Below, piece by piece: positions 21,929 through 31,470 of a stretch of 64,000 nucleotides of DNA. The translations under genes and the position numbers were made by a program. Position 1 is the stretch's first letter, and every line of letters begins with the position of its first letter. The notes beneath the pieces were generated by a model. The model was not told the origin of the DNA and made no database searches. It saw nothing but the letters and a program-made list of their open reading frames with translations. The DNA is from Sorghum bicolor (lineage: Eukaryota > Streptophyta > Magnoliopsida > Poales > Poaceae), in contig NC_012872.2 in NCBI RefSeq assembly GCF_000003195.3, forward strand, positions 59,625,695 through 59,689,694, written 5' to 3'.

Positions 21929-24900
21929 ATGGAAGAGGAATTATGCCTAATGGACAGCGGTACCACTAATTCTATTCTTAGGGAAACAAAATATTTTCAA
22001 ACTCTTACTAAAAGACAAGGAAATGTTTTGACAATCGCTGGGCGCGATGCTACGATAATTGGTTCAGGTCGTGCCATTATCGTACTCCCTATGGGTACCC
22101 AAATTACAATTGAGGATGCATTATTATATCCCGATTCAAAGCGTACCTTATTAAGTTATAGAGATATCCGTCAAAATGGTTTCCATATAGAAACCCTTGA
22201 TGACAATAATGAGGAAATTCTCCTTGTTACTAAAAACAATGGATATGGCAAACAAATTGTTGAGAAAATTCCCTCTTTCCCATCCGGATTGTACTACACA
22301 TACATCAAACCCGTATCACATGTTGCGTACAAGGTAATTTTCCAGAATGTTGATGCATTCAAAACTTGGCATGATCGCCTTGGTCATCCTGGTATAGGGA
22401 TGATGCGGAAAATTATCAACAATTCAAATGGTCATGAGTTAAATACTGCTAAATTTCCGAAATATTCAGATTTTATGTGCACTTCATGCGCTACAGGAAA
22501 ATTGATCTTGCGTCCATCGCCCGTCAAGATCCAAAATGAGCCACTAAAATTTCTTGAACGCATTCAAGGAGATATTTGTGGCTCTATACAACCAACATCT
22601 GGACCGTTCAGGTATTTCATGGTTCTAATAGACGCATCTACTAGATGGTCTCATGTGTGTCTTTTGTCCACACGTAATCATGCTTTCGCAAAAATTATTG
22701 CTCAAGTTATTAAACTTAGAGCACATAATCCTAAACATCAAATTCAATCAATTCGAATGGACAATGCTGCTGAATTTTCCTCAAAGGCTTTCAATGATTA
22801 TTGTATGGCCTTAGGAATTCAAGTTCAACACTCGGTCCCATATGTCCATACACAAAATGGTTTAGCAGAATCTCTTATTAAAAGAATTAAACTCATTGCA
22901 AGACCACTACTACAAAATTGCAATCTACCAACTTCATGTTGGGGTCATGCAGTCTTACACGCTGCTGACTTAATTCAATTGCGTCCAACTGCATACCATG
23001 TTGTCTCCCCATTGCAATTAGTACGTGGGAATATGCCAAATATTTCCCATCTGCGAAAATTTGGTTGCGCTGTATACGTACCGATCTCACTACCTAAGCG
23101 TACCTCTATGGGTCCACATAGGAAACTTGGTATCTATGTGGGATATCAATCCCCATCGATTATCAAATACCTCGAGCCTCTTACAGGGGACTTATTCACG
23201 GCCCGGTATGCTGACTGCATATTCAATGAGGACCATTTCCCAGCATTAGGGGGAGATTTCAAGTACCAAAGTGAATGCCAGGAAATCAACTGGAATGCCC
23301 AAGGCAATTCCCCCTCAGATCCACGTACTCAAGAAACTGAACAACAAGTTCAGAAAATCATAAACTTGCAACATATTGCAAATAACCTGCCAGAAGCATT
23401 TACTGATTATAAGGGTGTCACTAAATCCTCTTATCCTGCTCGCAATGCGCCCGAAAGAGTGGAGGTACCAATAAAAACCATTCAACTCCCACTTCCAAAG
23501 AAGAGGGGGAGAAGTACGGCCGCTCCTAAGGATAATGCTCCAAGTAAGCGTCTGAGGAAATCGAGAGCTAAATCCTCCAAATCATTAAATCCAAGCCAAC
23601 CTCAAGTTGGTAGACACCTAATAGTGGATAAAAATCCAACACCAGGACCAAATCCACAACCCGGATCAACGGTGCATCCAAATTCTGATCCTGGGACATC
23701 GGAACACCCTGACTCCATAGTTTTGGGAAATGTTGAGTCAAATAATGGGGTGAAAGAAATTTCCATCAATTATATTGATTCTGGAGAATCATACGATCGT
23801 AAGACTACTGTTGTAGACATGTATTTCTCCGCAGCAATTGCAGAAATCTTTCTCAATGATCCAGATCCTAAGACCATGGCAGAGTGCAAAAAGCGCTCAG
23901 ACTGGGCTCAATGGAAAGAAGCAATTCAAGCTGAGATAGCCTCGCTCACTAAAAGAGGGGTATTCACAAAAGCTATGCCCACACCCTCCAAAGTCTTTCC
24001 TATAGGCTTTAAATGGGTTTTCGTCCGGAAACGGAATGAGAACAATGAGGTGGTGAGATATAAAGCAAGGCTCGTAGCACAAGGGTTCACGCAGAGACCC
24101 GGCATTGATTATAATGAAACTTATTCTCCAGTAATGAGTGGAATTACTTTCCGATACTTAATATCATTGGCAGTTCAAAATCATCTATCTATGCAGTTGA
24201 TGGATGTGGTGACAGCATATTTATATGGGTCACTTGATTCGGACATATATATGAAGGTTCCCGATGGAATCCAAATTCCGAATCCAAACGCAAATCGTAA
24301 CATGTATTGTGTAAAACTACAAAAGTCATTATATGGCTTGAAGCAGTCGGGACGAATGTGGTACAACCGACTGAGTGAATTCCTTTTAAACAAAGGATAC
24401 ACCAATAATGATGATTGCCCATGTGTTTTCATTAAGAAATCTCAAACGGGATTTTGTATTATATCTGTATATGTTGATGATTTAAATATCATTGGCAGTC
24501 CAAATGATATAGAAGAAGCACGCAAACATCTAACGACGGAATTCGAGATGAAGGATTTGGGAAAGACCAAATATTGCCTAGGTTTACAAATTGAGCACCG
24601 TCCTTTAGGGATTTTAGTGCATCAATCAGCCTATATCCAGAAAATATTGGAGAAATTCAATATGGATAAATCATACCCTAATAAAACCCCGATGGTTGTT
24701 CGTTCCTTAGAATTAGGGAAAGATCCATTTAGACCACGGGATGTTGGGGAGAAGACGTTGGGACCAGAAATCCCATATCTCAGTGTTATTGGCGCACTTA
24801 TGTATCTTGCAAATTGCACCAGGCCTGATATCGCATTTGCAGTGAACTTACTAGCTAGGCATAGTGCGGACCCGACTCACCGTCATTGGACGGGAGCAAA

Positions 24901-25489
24901 GTGTATCCTCAGATACCTTAATGGCACAAAGGATCTTGGTTTATTCTTCAAAAAAAATCATGATTCCAGTATGATTGGCTATACAGATGCTGGTTACTTA
25001 TCTGATCCTCATAACGGAAAATCCCAAACAGGATTTGTATTCCTACATGGAGGTACAGCTATTTCATGGAAGTCTTCTAAGCAGACTCTAACAGCCACCT
25101 CTACTAATCATTCTGAAATTATTGCTTTATACGAGGCATCACGAGAATGTGTGTGGCTTCGCAGAATGATTAACCACATACAACAGACATGTGGTATTGG
25201 TTCAATTGAATCACCAACAATTATCTATGAAGATAATTCCGCTTGTGTTACACAGATGCAAACAGGTTACATAAAGAGCAATATCACTAAGCATATTGTT
25301 CCTAAATTGTTTTATCCCCATGAATTACAAGAAAGTGGGGAAATAAACATCTTGCAAATCAAGTCATGTGATAATCTCGCTGACCTATTTACTAAGTCCT
25401 TACCAACTTCTGTGTTTCAAAAATTGGTACATGGAATTGGTATGAGGCGACTTCGAGATTTGCCAGAATCAGGGGGAGACATCTCCTAG
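21929..25489 (+). CDS. copia Pol polyprotein (protease-integrase-RT-RNase H), 1186 aa
   Basis: Processes itself, integrates and reverse-transcribes a copia element. Domains seen in order: aspartic protease with DSGTT (residues 9-13); GAG-pre-integrase HHCC zinc finger (WHDRLGHPG ... CTSCATGK); integrase core D-D-E (RIQGDICGS, RMDNAAEF, NGLAESLIKR); a Pro/Ser-rich linker; reverse transcriptase (RYKARLVAQGF, MDVVTAYLYG, catalytic YVDD at residues 848-851); RNase H (GYTDAGYLSDP, STNHSEIIALYEASRECVWL, YEDNSACVTQM). There is no internal stop or frameshift. No gag or Cys-His nucleocapsid motif precedes it. The ATG at 21929 is simply the first in the frame; the true start in such elements is in gag. 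Confidence 0.93.
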   Translation: MEEELCLMDSGTTNSILRETKYFQTLTKRQGNVLTIAGRDATIIGSGRAIIVLPMGTQITIEDALLYPDSKRTLLSYRDIRQNGFHIETLDDNNEEILLVTKNNGYGKQIVEKIPSFPSGLYYTYIKPVSHVAYKVIFQNVDAFKTWHDRLGHPGIGMMRKIINNSNGHELNTAKFPKYSDFMCTSCATGKLILRPSPVKIQNEPLKFLERIQGDICGSIQPTSGPFRYFMVLIDASTRWSHVCLLSTRNHAFAKIIAQVIKLRAHNPKHQIQSIRMDNAAEFSSKAFNDYCMALGIQVQHSVPYVHTQNGLAESLIKRIKLIARPLLQNCNLPTSCWGHAVLHAADLIQLRPTAYHVVSPLQLVRGNMPNISHLRKFGCAVYVPISLPKRTSMGPHRKLGIYVGYQSPSIIKYLEPLTGDLFTARYADCIFNEDHFPALGGDFKYQSECQEINWNAQGNSPSDPRTQETEQQVQKIINLQHIANNLPEAFTDYKGVTKSSYPARNAPERVEVPIKTIQLPLPKKRGRSTAAPKDNAPSKRLRKSRAKSSKSLNPSQPQVGRHLIVDKNPTPGPNPQPGSTVHPNSDPGTSEHPDSIVLGNVESNNGVKEISINYIDSGESYDRKTTVVDMYFSAAIAEIFLNDPDPKTMAECKKRSDWAQWKEAIQAEIASLTKRGVFTKAMPTPSKVFPIGFKWVFVRKRNENNEVVRYKARLVAQGFTQRPGIDYNETYSPVMSGITFRYLISLAVQNHLSMQLMDVVTAYLYGSLDSDIYMKVPDGIQIPNPNANRNMYCVKLQKSLYGLKQSGRMWYNRLSEFLLNKGYTNNDDCPCVFIKKSQTGFCIISVYVDDLNIIGSPNDIEEARKHLTTEFEMKDLGKTKYCLGLQIEHRPLGILVHQSAYIQKILEKFNMDKSYPNKTPMVVRSLELGKDPFRPRDVGEKTLGPEIPYLSVIGALMYLANCTRPDIAFAVNLLARHSADPTHRHWTGAKCILRYLNGTKDLGLFFKKNHDSSMIGYTDAGYLSDPHNGKSQTGFVFLHGGTAISWKSSKQTLTATSTNHSEIIALYEASRECVWLRRMINHIQQTCGIGSIESPTIIYEDNSACVTQMQTGYIKSNITKHIVPKLFYPHELQESGEINILQIKSCDNLADLFTKSLPTSVFQKLVHGIGMRRLRDLPESGGDIS

Positions 25490-26083
25490 ATGCCACCTGT
25501 ACCAGCATCATATTATACTCTTTTCTTTCACAAGTTTTACTCAAAAGGTTTCTTGTTAAAGTTTTTAATGAGGTAATATTAACATAAGCATGTGTTATAT
25601 TTTCTATTTTCCCCACCGGGGTTTTTGTGGGAAATATCAAAGACACATATTGCCCTCCCAACTCATCCATGGTTTTTCCTTGAAAAAGGTTTTTCATGAG
25701 AGTTATTTCAAGAGGCAATACTTATAGTATGTCGTCATATTTTTCTCCTGATTTTCCTACTGGGTTTTTATAGGAGTTTTAGCGACATATCTCTTAATAT
25801 GGCTCCTCACATTTTTCCTAAACGGTTTTTTAGAGGAGTTATCTTTATGTCATATCTCCAATATTTTTCCCCACTAGGGTTTTTAATTGGAATACCAATG
25901 ACATAGTGGTTTGTTTAAATCACACAAATATATGCTACCTTCTCCTTGTTTTCCTATAAAGGTTTAAAGGAGTTTTACAGCATATCCATACATACATATT
26001 CCTCAGATTTTTCCCACAGGGTTTTTCGAGGAATCCAAGATTACAGCTACATTGATCTTAAGAATGATTCGATCAAGGGGGAG
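25490..26083 (+). repeat. copia 3' non-coding region with reiterated CCCC...GGGTTTTT hairpin motifs
   Basis: At least six spaced copies of a motif like TTTTCCCCACNGGGTTTTT, each able to form a small stem, near 25608, 25668, 25748, 25818, 25866, 25950 and 26008. The block ends in the polypurine tract before the 3' LTR. No ORF. Confidence 0.7.
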
Positions 26084-26344
26084 TGTTGTGAAACGATGTC
26101 TCCTCTGAAGAGACACCTCTTCATCATCTAATCGGTGATCTCATCTGGTGATAGGATTAGCAGTTAGCCTAGCAGTTAGCATGCCATCCGAAGGGGCATG
26201 TCCTTTGGCCAAGAGCAGTTGCTCTTCCTGTACTCAAACACCAAGGAGTCACGTCCGTACGACGTGATCTCTCACTTGTATATAATCTAACAAGATCAAT
26301 GAAAGCAGCAGTTGTTCACTGTTCATTTACATTCACTCTTAACG
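26084..26344 (+). repeat. 3' LTR of the copia element
   Basis: Direct repeat of the 5' LTR, preceded by AAGGGGGAG and followed by the target duplication CTGGG. No difference from the 5' LTR was seen other than possibly the final base. Confidence 0.9.
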
Positions 26345-26349
26345 CTGGG

Positions 26350-27416
26350 AACGGGCGCCCCTACCTGTGTAGAGCGCCGGCTAGTAATCGCTGTTGTTAT
26401 TTTTCAACCTCCGTCAATTCGGTCGTGGTAATATTGTAAGCTTACTTCATGTACAGACAGGCTCAGGTAACACAGTAAAATAGCCTGTTTAAGAAAGCTA
26501 AAGGTTGTATTGTACTAGAAGCCAAACACAGGTACGAGTACGAAGGAACTTTTGTTGGCTTGCAAATCCCAGAGGTATTGTTATATACGCTCAATCTATT
26601 CAAAACCTAATTTAAAAAAAAATACTTTTGAGCTACTTAGCTTTTACAATCGACCCACAGACTGAAGGTGGCTTGACCTGGACAGCCGTTTCGTTACCGC
26701 CGGGGAGCGTGAAAACGGCGGGCCACTTGCGCAGGTGGACTGTTTCTAGCAGTTATCTGATCTACCAGGGGCGCCCCGGTGAGCACTAGCTCCCTCTCCT
26801 GACGTACGCGAGACTAACTGCAGCTATATGCATGTACCACTTGCCCGTCCCGTTGCTTTCTCCTCGACGACGAGGTAACCCGTGTGAAAGGGTAAGGTAC
26901 GAGCAGTGCAGCCAAAGCAAATGCTCGCTGCTGAAGTGCTGATGCATGCATTCGCCGCCGTGGCCGGCCGGCTGCGTGGCAGGTTTGGCTTCCTCTTCAG
27001 AAAACTAAAGCTTGAAGATGAAGCGATAGCGTTGAGGCGATAGAGACGAAGTGCTCACTCATGTCCTAAGAAGCTGAGCTGCAGGTATACTACTTCTTCT
27101 GTAGAGAGTAGAGACTCGAACGAGAGATATGCTCCCATCGAATCATTTTGCATTGGTAGTGAACCACCAGGTATATATATATACGAAGGTCTAAATATAT
27201 ATACGTACTGAAGAGAATTGTAAATCTGATCAAGCACTAGTTGCCACCTCTTTCCACAATACACTCCTATCCTATATATGTACAGACATGCATGGCCGCC
27301 GGGTGATGAGCAACGGCAACGCATCATACACACTCCTCACCTGAAACGGCTAACTGTGGCTTAGGAGACGTACTTAGGTAGCTAACAACTTGCTCACGTC
27401 CCGACTCCAGCACTCA
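26350..27416. other. Intergenic, no gene recognised
   Basis: Mixed composition, with a TA-rich simple stretch (27170-27210) and no repeat ends recognised. The last part probably contains the 3' UTR of the downstream minus-strand gene ending at 27417. Confidence 0.4.
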
Positions 27417-27980
27417 TCAAGCTAGTGGTGTCATGCACGCCACTGGTGTGATGCGCTCAAACCTGTCGTTCTCCTTAATCGGCGGGAGCATGGGCCTCCG
27501 CGCGTCCCGGCTCCATGCCGGGCTCGCGTGGGCGCGGCCTCCACCGCCGCAGCTCCCGGTCCGTAGCTCGCCTTCGAGCTCGGCCATCCTGGCCTTGCGC
27601 TCCCGCGCTTTCAGCTTCACCAGCATCGCCACCAGCGCCTCCGCGTCCTTCCTCCTCATCACGATCTTCACCGTCAGCACCTTGCCGGCCGCGGTCACGG
27701 CCGGAGTTGTTGGGGCCGCGCCGTCGCCACCAGCAGCCGCCCGCAGAGCACTTCCTGCACGAGGACGCCCCGCGCGCGCCGTTTCCTCCTCCTCAACGTC
27801 GCCTTCGTCGTCCCACCCCTGCTTGCGCGCCGTGGCCACCACCACGCGGCGGCTCGGCGTGGCAGGAGGCGGCGCCTCGGTGACGACGGCGTTCACGGAG
27901 CGCCTGCCCCCGGTCCCGGCGAGCCTCCGGCCGGTGCCGGTGGCCTCGCGGGACGCGCGCGGCGGCACGGTGTTGCCCAT
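27417..27980 (-). CDS. Uncharacterised intronless plant protein, MGNTV- family, 187 aa
   Basis: Function unknown. The protein starts MGNTVPPRASRE. Gly2 could allow N-myristoylation, but position 6 is Pro, so this is doubtful. A disordered Arg/Ala/acidic middle (DDEGDVEEEE) is followed by a conserved core LTVKIVMRRKDAEALVAML, then a basic KARERKARMAELEGELR helix and a C-terminal RRPMLPPIKEN. The same architecture is found in the gene at 30716-31291, so the reading frame is supported by two paralogues. The start is fixed by the shared MGNTV and by the conserved leader above it. The core looks like one of the plant-specific DUF families with a KI(V/L)M..K-A..L motif; I cannot name it safely. Confidence 0.75.
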   Translation of the reverse strand: MGNTVPPRASREATGTGRRLAGTGGRRSVNAVVTEAPPPATPSRRVVVATARKQGWDDEGDVEEEETARAGRPRAGSALRAAAGGDGAAPTTPAVTAAGKVLTVKIVMRRKDAEALVAMLVKLKARERKARMAELEGELRTGSCGGGGRAHASPAWSRDARRPMLPPIKENDRFERITPVACMTPLA

Positions 27981-28110
27981 GTCTGTGCGTGCGTGCGTGG
28001 AGCGGGACTGGCCAAGTGAATTAATGGTTACTAGGGAGTGACACGAGATGGTGGTGTTCAGAACTCGGACGATGGTTCCTCGATCGGCCGTGCTCTAACT
28101 ATTTGTAGCG
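27981..28110 (-). promoter_or_regulatory. 5' leader and TATA-like site of the 27417-27980 gene
   Basis: The leader next to the ATG (GCACGCACGCACAGAC on minus) and further conserved blocks (TCACTTGGCCAGTCCCGCT) are shared with the paralogue at 31292-31360. A TATA-like CTACAAATAG lies at about 28089-28098. Confidence 0.45.
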
Positions 28111-28807
28111 TCACGAAGCGGCGGACTTGTTCAGACAAGGGTAAAAGGGACGTGTGCGCAGCGCGGCACGGATAAGTTTTCACGTCCTCGTGGGGCCTGA
28201 ACGGAAGCGCGGGAACTAAAAGGCCTGTTTGATTGAGACCCGTACCAGGCAGGTTCAGGCATCAATAATCTCAGTCTCGGACGTCTAAAATCGAAATAAA
28301 GTGGCCATGTCAGGGAAAGCGCTCTGACTTAGAACCAAACCATCTCTAAATGCCTAATAATGCACGAACTGCGGCATAATTATCCGTCATCTTTATTAAG
28401 AAATGTTTTTTTTAAAATGTAAGAGAAGTCACTCTAGCTATATATATCCGTTTCTTGTTTGAAACGGTCTCGAATTGAATAAAGTTTCAGGTTGCCCAAC
28501 CATTAATTTTTCTTTATATCAAGATAACAGCTTTGAAACGGTCTATATATAGATTGTGACGACGTCAAAGTGGCTAATCAAGGCACTGACTAATAACTGC
28601 AAACTGCCAATGAATCTCGCAACACATATTTGTCATTACTATATTTGTAACAATGAGAGCCAGCACATCTTTTGGAGCCAAAGTTAGTGCGGCGGATTTG
28701 GTTGGTGACTATATCTTGCCATATGTTGCTACATTAAGTTAAGCGAATTTAAATACCTTTGCCAATTGTTTGGTCATGGGCTTATGGCAACGATTGGGCC
28801 AAGGTTC
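28111..28807. other. Intergenic, no gene recognised
   Basis: No ORF or repeat end was recognised; AT-rich from about 28360. Confidence 0.35.
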
Positions 28808-29243
28808 TTAGAGCATCTCCAAGATTACCCCATATTTCTTCCACATCTATAATTTTTTGGGAAAAAAAAAAGAAAAACTCATCTCCAAGAGCCATATCCC
28901 TTCTCCACATATTAGCAATTGGCAAATAGGCCGGCATCATGCGTAAAAATACGTGCAGCCTTTGTCGTGTGCATCGCTCTTCCTCACGTTGTTTTCAAAG
29001 GTGCAAGGGTGGGAGGGAAATAAATGGTTCCTGATAAAAATTTACGAGAAAGAACGAATATATAAAAGTGGTTACGATAATTTTGAAATAATATAGGATT
29101 CCTGATGTAAAATTATCTTCTATTTTGTGAGTGGATTATTAAAAACTCTTAGAGATTGCCTTCTTTTTTTCCCAATATCTTTTTAGAAATTGCAAAACTA
29201 CATTTTTTTGGAGGAAACAATAAGATATTCTTGAAGATGCTCT
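28808..29243. repeat. MITE-like element with GAGCATCTCCAAG ends
   Basis: Left TTAGAGCATCTCCAAGA and right TTCTTGAAGATGCTCTTA are inverted, bounding an AT-rich non-coding 435 bp with internal repeats (ATCTCCAAGA again at 28881). A possibly related sequence starts near 53756. The TTA/TTA borders fit Harbinger-type insertion. Confidence 0.6.
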
Positions 29244-29430
29244 TAGAAACAAGAAGCATACCCTAAGCCCAATCATTCCTGTACTGCAGCATAATTAAAG
29301 TGTGTGCTTGTTTTGAGATGGGATGATTATATCCATGATTTTTAGGATGGAATGGTCCTATATTCCAGATTCGGTTAACGAGGATGGGTCCAAGTTTGTT
29401 TTTTGTTTGGTTGGGGTGATTGAACTACTA

Positions 29431-29571
29431 AGGTTTAGTTTAGATGTAGTCGGATTCACATCAATCCATATGTGTTGGAGTGGATTGGAGTGGAACTTGA
29501 ACTAAATTCCACCTCAATCCATTTTAATACATATGAATTGAGGTGAATCCGACAACATCCAAACAAGACCT
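29431..29571. repeat. Fold-back MITE
   Basis: AGGTTTAGTTTAGATGTAGT at the left and the inverted ACATCCAAACAAGACCT at the right; inner arms (GTCGGATTCACATCAATCCA / TGAATTGAGGTGAATCCGAC) pair almost throughout, making a 141-bp hairpin. Confidence 0.7.
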
Positions 29572-29953
29572 AAATGGGATGGATATGGATTTGACACCAT
29601 AAATCATTGTTAGCTACAAGAACCACTTCTCTGGATTTTTTCCTTCCATTGCCCGCCACCCCCGCTCTATCCAGACACCGGGCTCGGCCAATGTGTTGCC
29701 TGTGTCAATCGTCGCCCCCGCCTCCTCCCCACCGCCCTGCCTGCTAGCTACGCAGCCTCTACCACGCCGCTCGCACCTACACCTCATCGTCACCTATTAA
29801 ACTATTATGATTACAAAAAATCTGAATAATAAATTAAGCATATATAATTTTTTAAGTATTTGTGCTCATGAAAGTGCTACTACCTGTTCTTATGCATGTC
29901 GTGATCATTTGGTACCTAGCTAAAAACAAATAAACACAAGGGTAAGTAAAAAA
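29572..29953. other. Intergenic, no gene recognised
   Basis: Contains a C-rich patch (29650-29790) without a convincing ORF. Confidence 0.35.
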
Positions 29954-30202
29954 ATATTTCCTCCATTCGAAATTATAAGTTATTCTAAAAATCTTGAAGA
30001 GTCAAAGCATATTAAGTTTGACCAAATTTGTATGATAACACAATAACATTTATGATACTATCTAAGTATCATTAGGTTCTTCGTTAGTTATGTTTTCATA
30101 GTAATATCTATTTGATATCATAAACCTTTCTAATTTTTTCTATAATGTTGATCAAACTTTGAGATGTTTTGACTCTCGAAGATTCTTGGAATGGAGAGAG
30201 TA
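29954..30202. repeat. Stowaway-like MITE
   Basis: TATTTCCTCCATTCGAAATT at the left and GGAATGGAGAGAGTA at the right. The internal AATCTTGAAGAGTCAAAGC and TTGACTCTCGAAGATTCTTGG match the 15055-15318 and 58375-58638 elements, so these are one family. Confidence 0.7.
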
Positions 30203-30715
30203 CTTAGCAAGCAGTACATTTAGAACCAGACGAAGAAATACAGCATGTGAATTTATGAACGAAAAACAGAACATATACGAAATAGTAGTAAACGAGTGAA
30301 GCAGACAGTACTACCCATTGGCATTTGGCAATGGTAATGAAGCCAGAACCGACAGATGGCCTGAGCCTGATCGATCGCTGAACTGTCCGTACGTGCCCGC
30401 GGTTGAGTTCCCAGCTCGGGTGAAGGAAGAGGAGCCCTTGTGCATGATGCTCTCCGTTCTTTCCTAATTTAAAATCAAAGTCCAACCCGATAGTTTTTGT
30501 AATGATCCATGAAATGAAAACATATATATAGATGTGCTGGTTTGAAGCCACCTCTTTGCAGAGCTCGTGTAGCACATGGCCGGGTGATCAACCAGCCTAC
30601 TAGTCGTGTCACAGTCTCACAGGCTGTAACAACAAAAGGACGCTAAGCTAACAAAGTTAATTACTACTGCTTCTAAGCAATCTCCCGGTACCCTGACTAG
30701 TCGTGTGTCACAGTC
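30203..30715. other. Intergenic / probable 3' UTR of the downstream paralogue
   Basis: Holds the likely 3' UTR of the minus-strand gene ending at 30716; CTAGTCGTGTCACAGTCTCACAG occurs at 30600 and again at 30698 as a short direct repeat. A minus ORF at 30204-30575 has no recognised domain. Confidence 0.4.
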
Positions 30716-31291
30716 TCACAGACTCACACCACTGGGATAGTTCTCCTTTATCGGAGCAAGGCTGGGCTTCCACGCGTCCCGGCACGGCGTCGGGCTCATC
30801 GCGCCGCAGTCCCCGGCACGGAACTCGCCCTTGAGCTCGTCCATCCTGGCCTTGCGCTCCCGCGCGCTCTGCGCGTTCAGCCTCGCCACCAGCGCCTCCG
30901 CGTCCTTCCTCTTCAGCACGATCTTCACCGTCACCACCGCGGCGGCCCCCGAGGCCTGCTTGCCGACGGCGGCGGCGTCGTCGTCGTCACCGACGCCGCC
31001 CGCCCACGAGACTCCTCCCGCACGAGCACGAGCACGCGAACGCCCCGGCCCCGCCCGCGTCGTCGTTTCGTCCTGCTGCTGCTGCTGCTGCTGCTGCTCG
31101 AGCTCGACGTCGTCCCGCTGATGCTTGCGCGGCGTGACGGCTAAGCGCCTCGGCGGCGGCGCGGCATCCGGACCCGCCGCCGGCACCAACCCGGTGACAA
31201 AGCTCTTGGGACGCCGCCTCCCCCTGGTCGTCACGGCGGCCGTGCCGGCGGCCTCCTTGCGGCACATGCACGGCGCCACGGTGTTGCCCAT
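30716..31291 (-). CDS. Uncharacterised intronless plant protein, MGNTV- family, 191 aa, paralogue
   Basis: Function unknown. Starts MGNTVAPCMC, with Cys8 and Cys10 that could be lipid-modified (speculative). It has a basic RGRRRPKSF segment and PPRRLAVTPRK shared in pattern with the neighbour. A run of eight Gln is encoded by a CTG/CAG microsatellite (about 31073-31098). The conserved core is VTVKIVLKRKDAEALVARL, followed by ARERKARMDELKGEFRAG and C-terminal WKPSLAPIKEN. The frame is open upstream to 31492, but the paralogue's start, the leader similarity and the MGNTV match argue for the ATG at 31291. It lies 2.7 kb upstream of its paralogue in the same direction, consistent with tandem duplication. 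Codon usage is very GC-rich, as in many grass single-exon genes. Confidence 0.78.
   Translation of the reverse strand: MGNTVAPCMCRKEAAGTAAVTTRGRRRPKSFVTGLVPAAGPDAAPPPRRLAVTPRKHQRDDVELEQQQQQQQQDETTTRAGPGRSRARARAGGVSWAGGVGDDDDAAAVGKQASGAAAVVTVKIVLKRKDAEALVARLNAQSARERKARMDELKGEFRAGDCGAMSPTPCRDAWKPSLAPIKENYPSGVSL
31072..31098. repeat. (CTG)n microsatellite encoding poly-Gln
   Basis: About nine CTG units on plus, read as CAG codons on minus, giving the Gln run in the 191-aa protein. Absent from the paralogue at 27417-27980. Confidence 0.85.
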
Positions 31292-31470
31292 GTCTGTGCG
31301 TGCGTGCGTGAAGCGGGACTGACTGGCCAAGTGAATGGTTGTCACGGAGTGACACGGGGCGGAGGCAAAGGGTGCTGCTGGCGCCGGACACTGGACCGCA
31401 GGACTGGTGGTGCTCGAGTGCTGCTGGCCCGGGCGGTTAAATAAGTACGGCCGTGCATTGTAGCGTGCGC
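31292..31470 (-). promoter_or_regulatory. 5' leader and TATA-like site of the 30716-31291 gene
   Basis: Minus-strand leader similar to that of the other paralogue. TTATTTAA at about 31437-31444 is a TATA-like candidate. Confidence 0.4.

Larger units (their letters stand above)
21556..26344 (+). mobile_element. Ty1/copia LTR retrotransposon, 4789 bp, gag-less, recent
   Basis: Two 261-bp LTRs (21556-21816 and 26084-26344) beginning TGTTGTGAAACG; by eye they are identical except the last base (A left, G right if the target duplication is CTGGG at 21551-21555 and 26345-26349). A tRNA-binding-like TTATCAGACACG follows the left LTR. A purine tract AAGGGGGAG precedes the right LTR. One long pol ORF fills the interior, but only about 110 bp separate the LTR from the protease, so gag is missing. 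It is inserted beside the LINE fragment. Confidence 0.93.

Noticed and set aside
21784..21969. Short ORF before pol as a gag gene
   Set aside because: Only 61 aa, in a different frame from pol, with no capsid or Cys-His knuckle motif.
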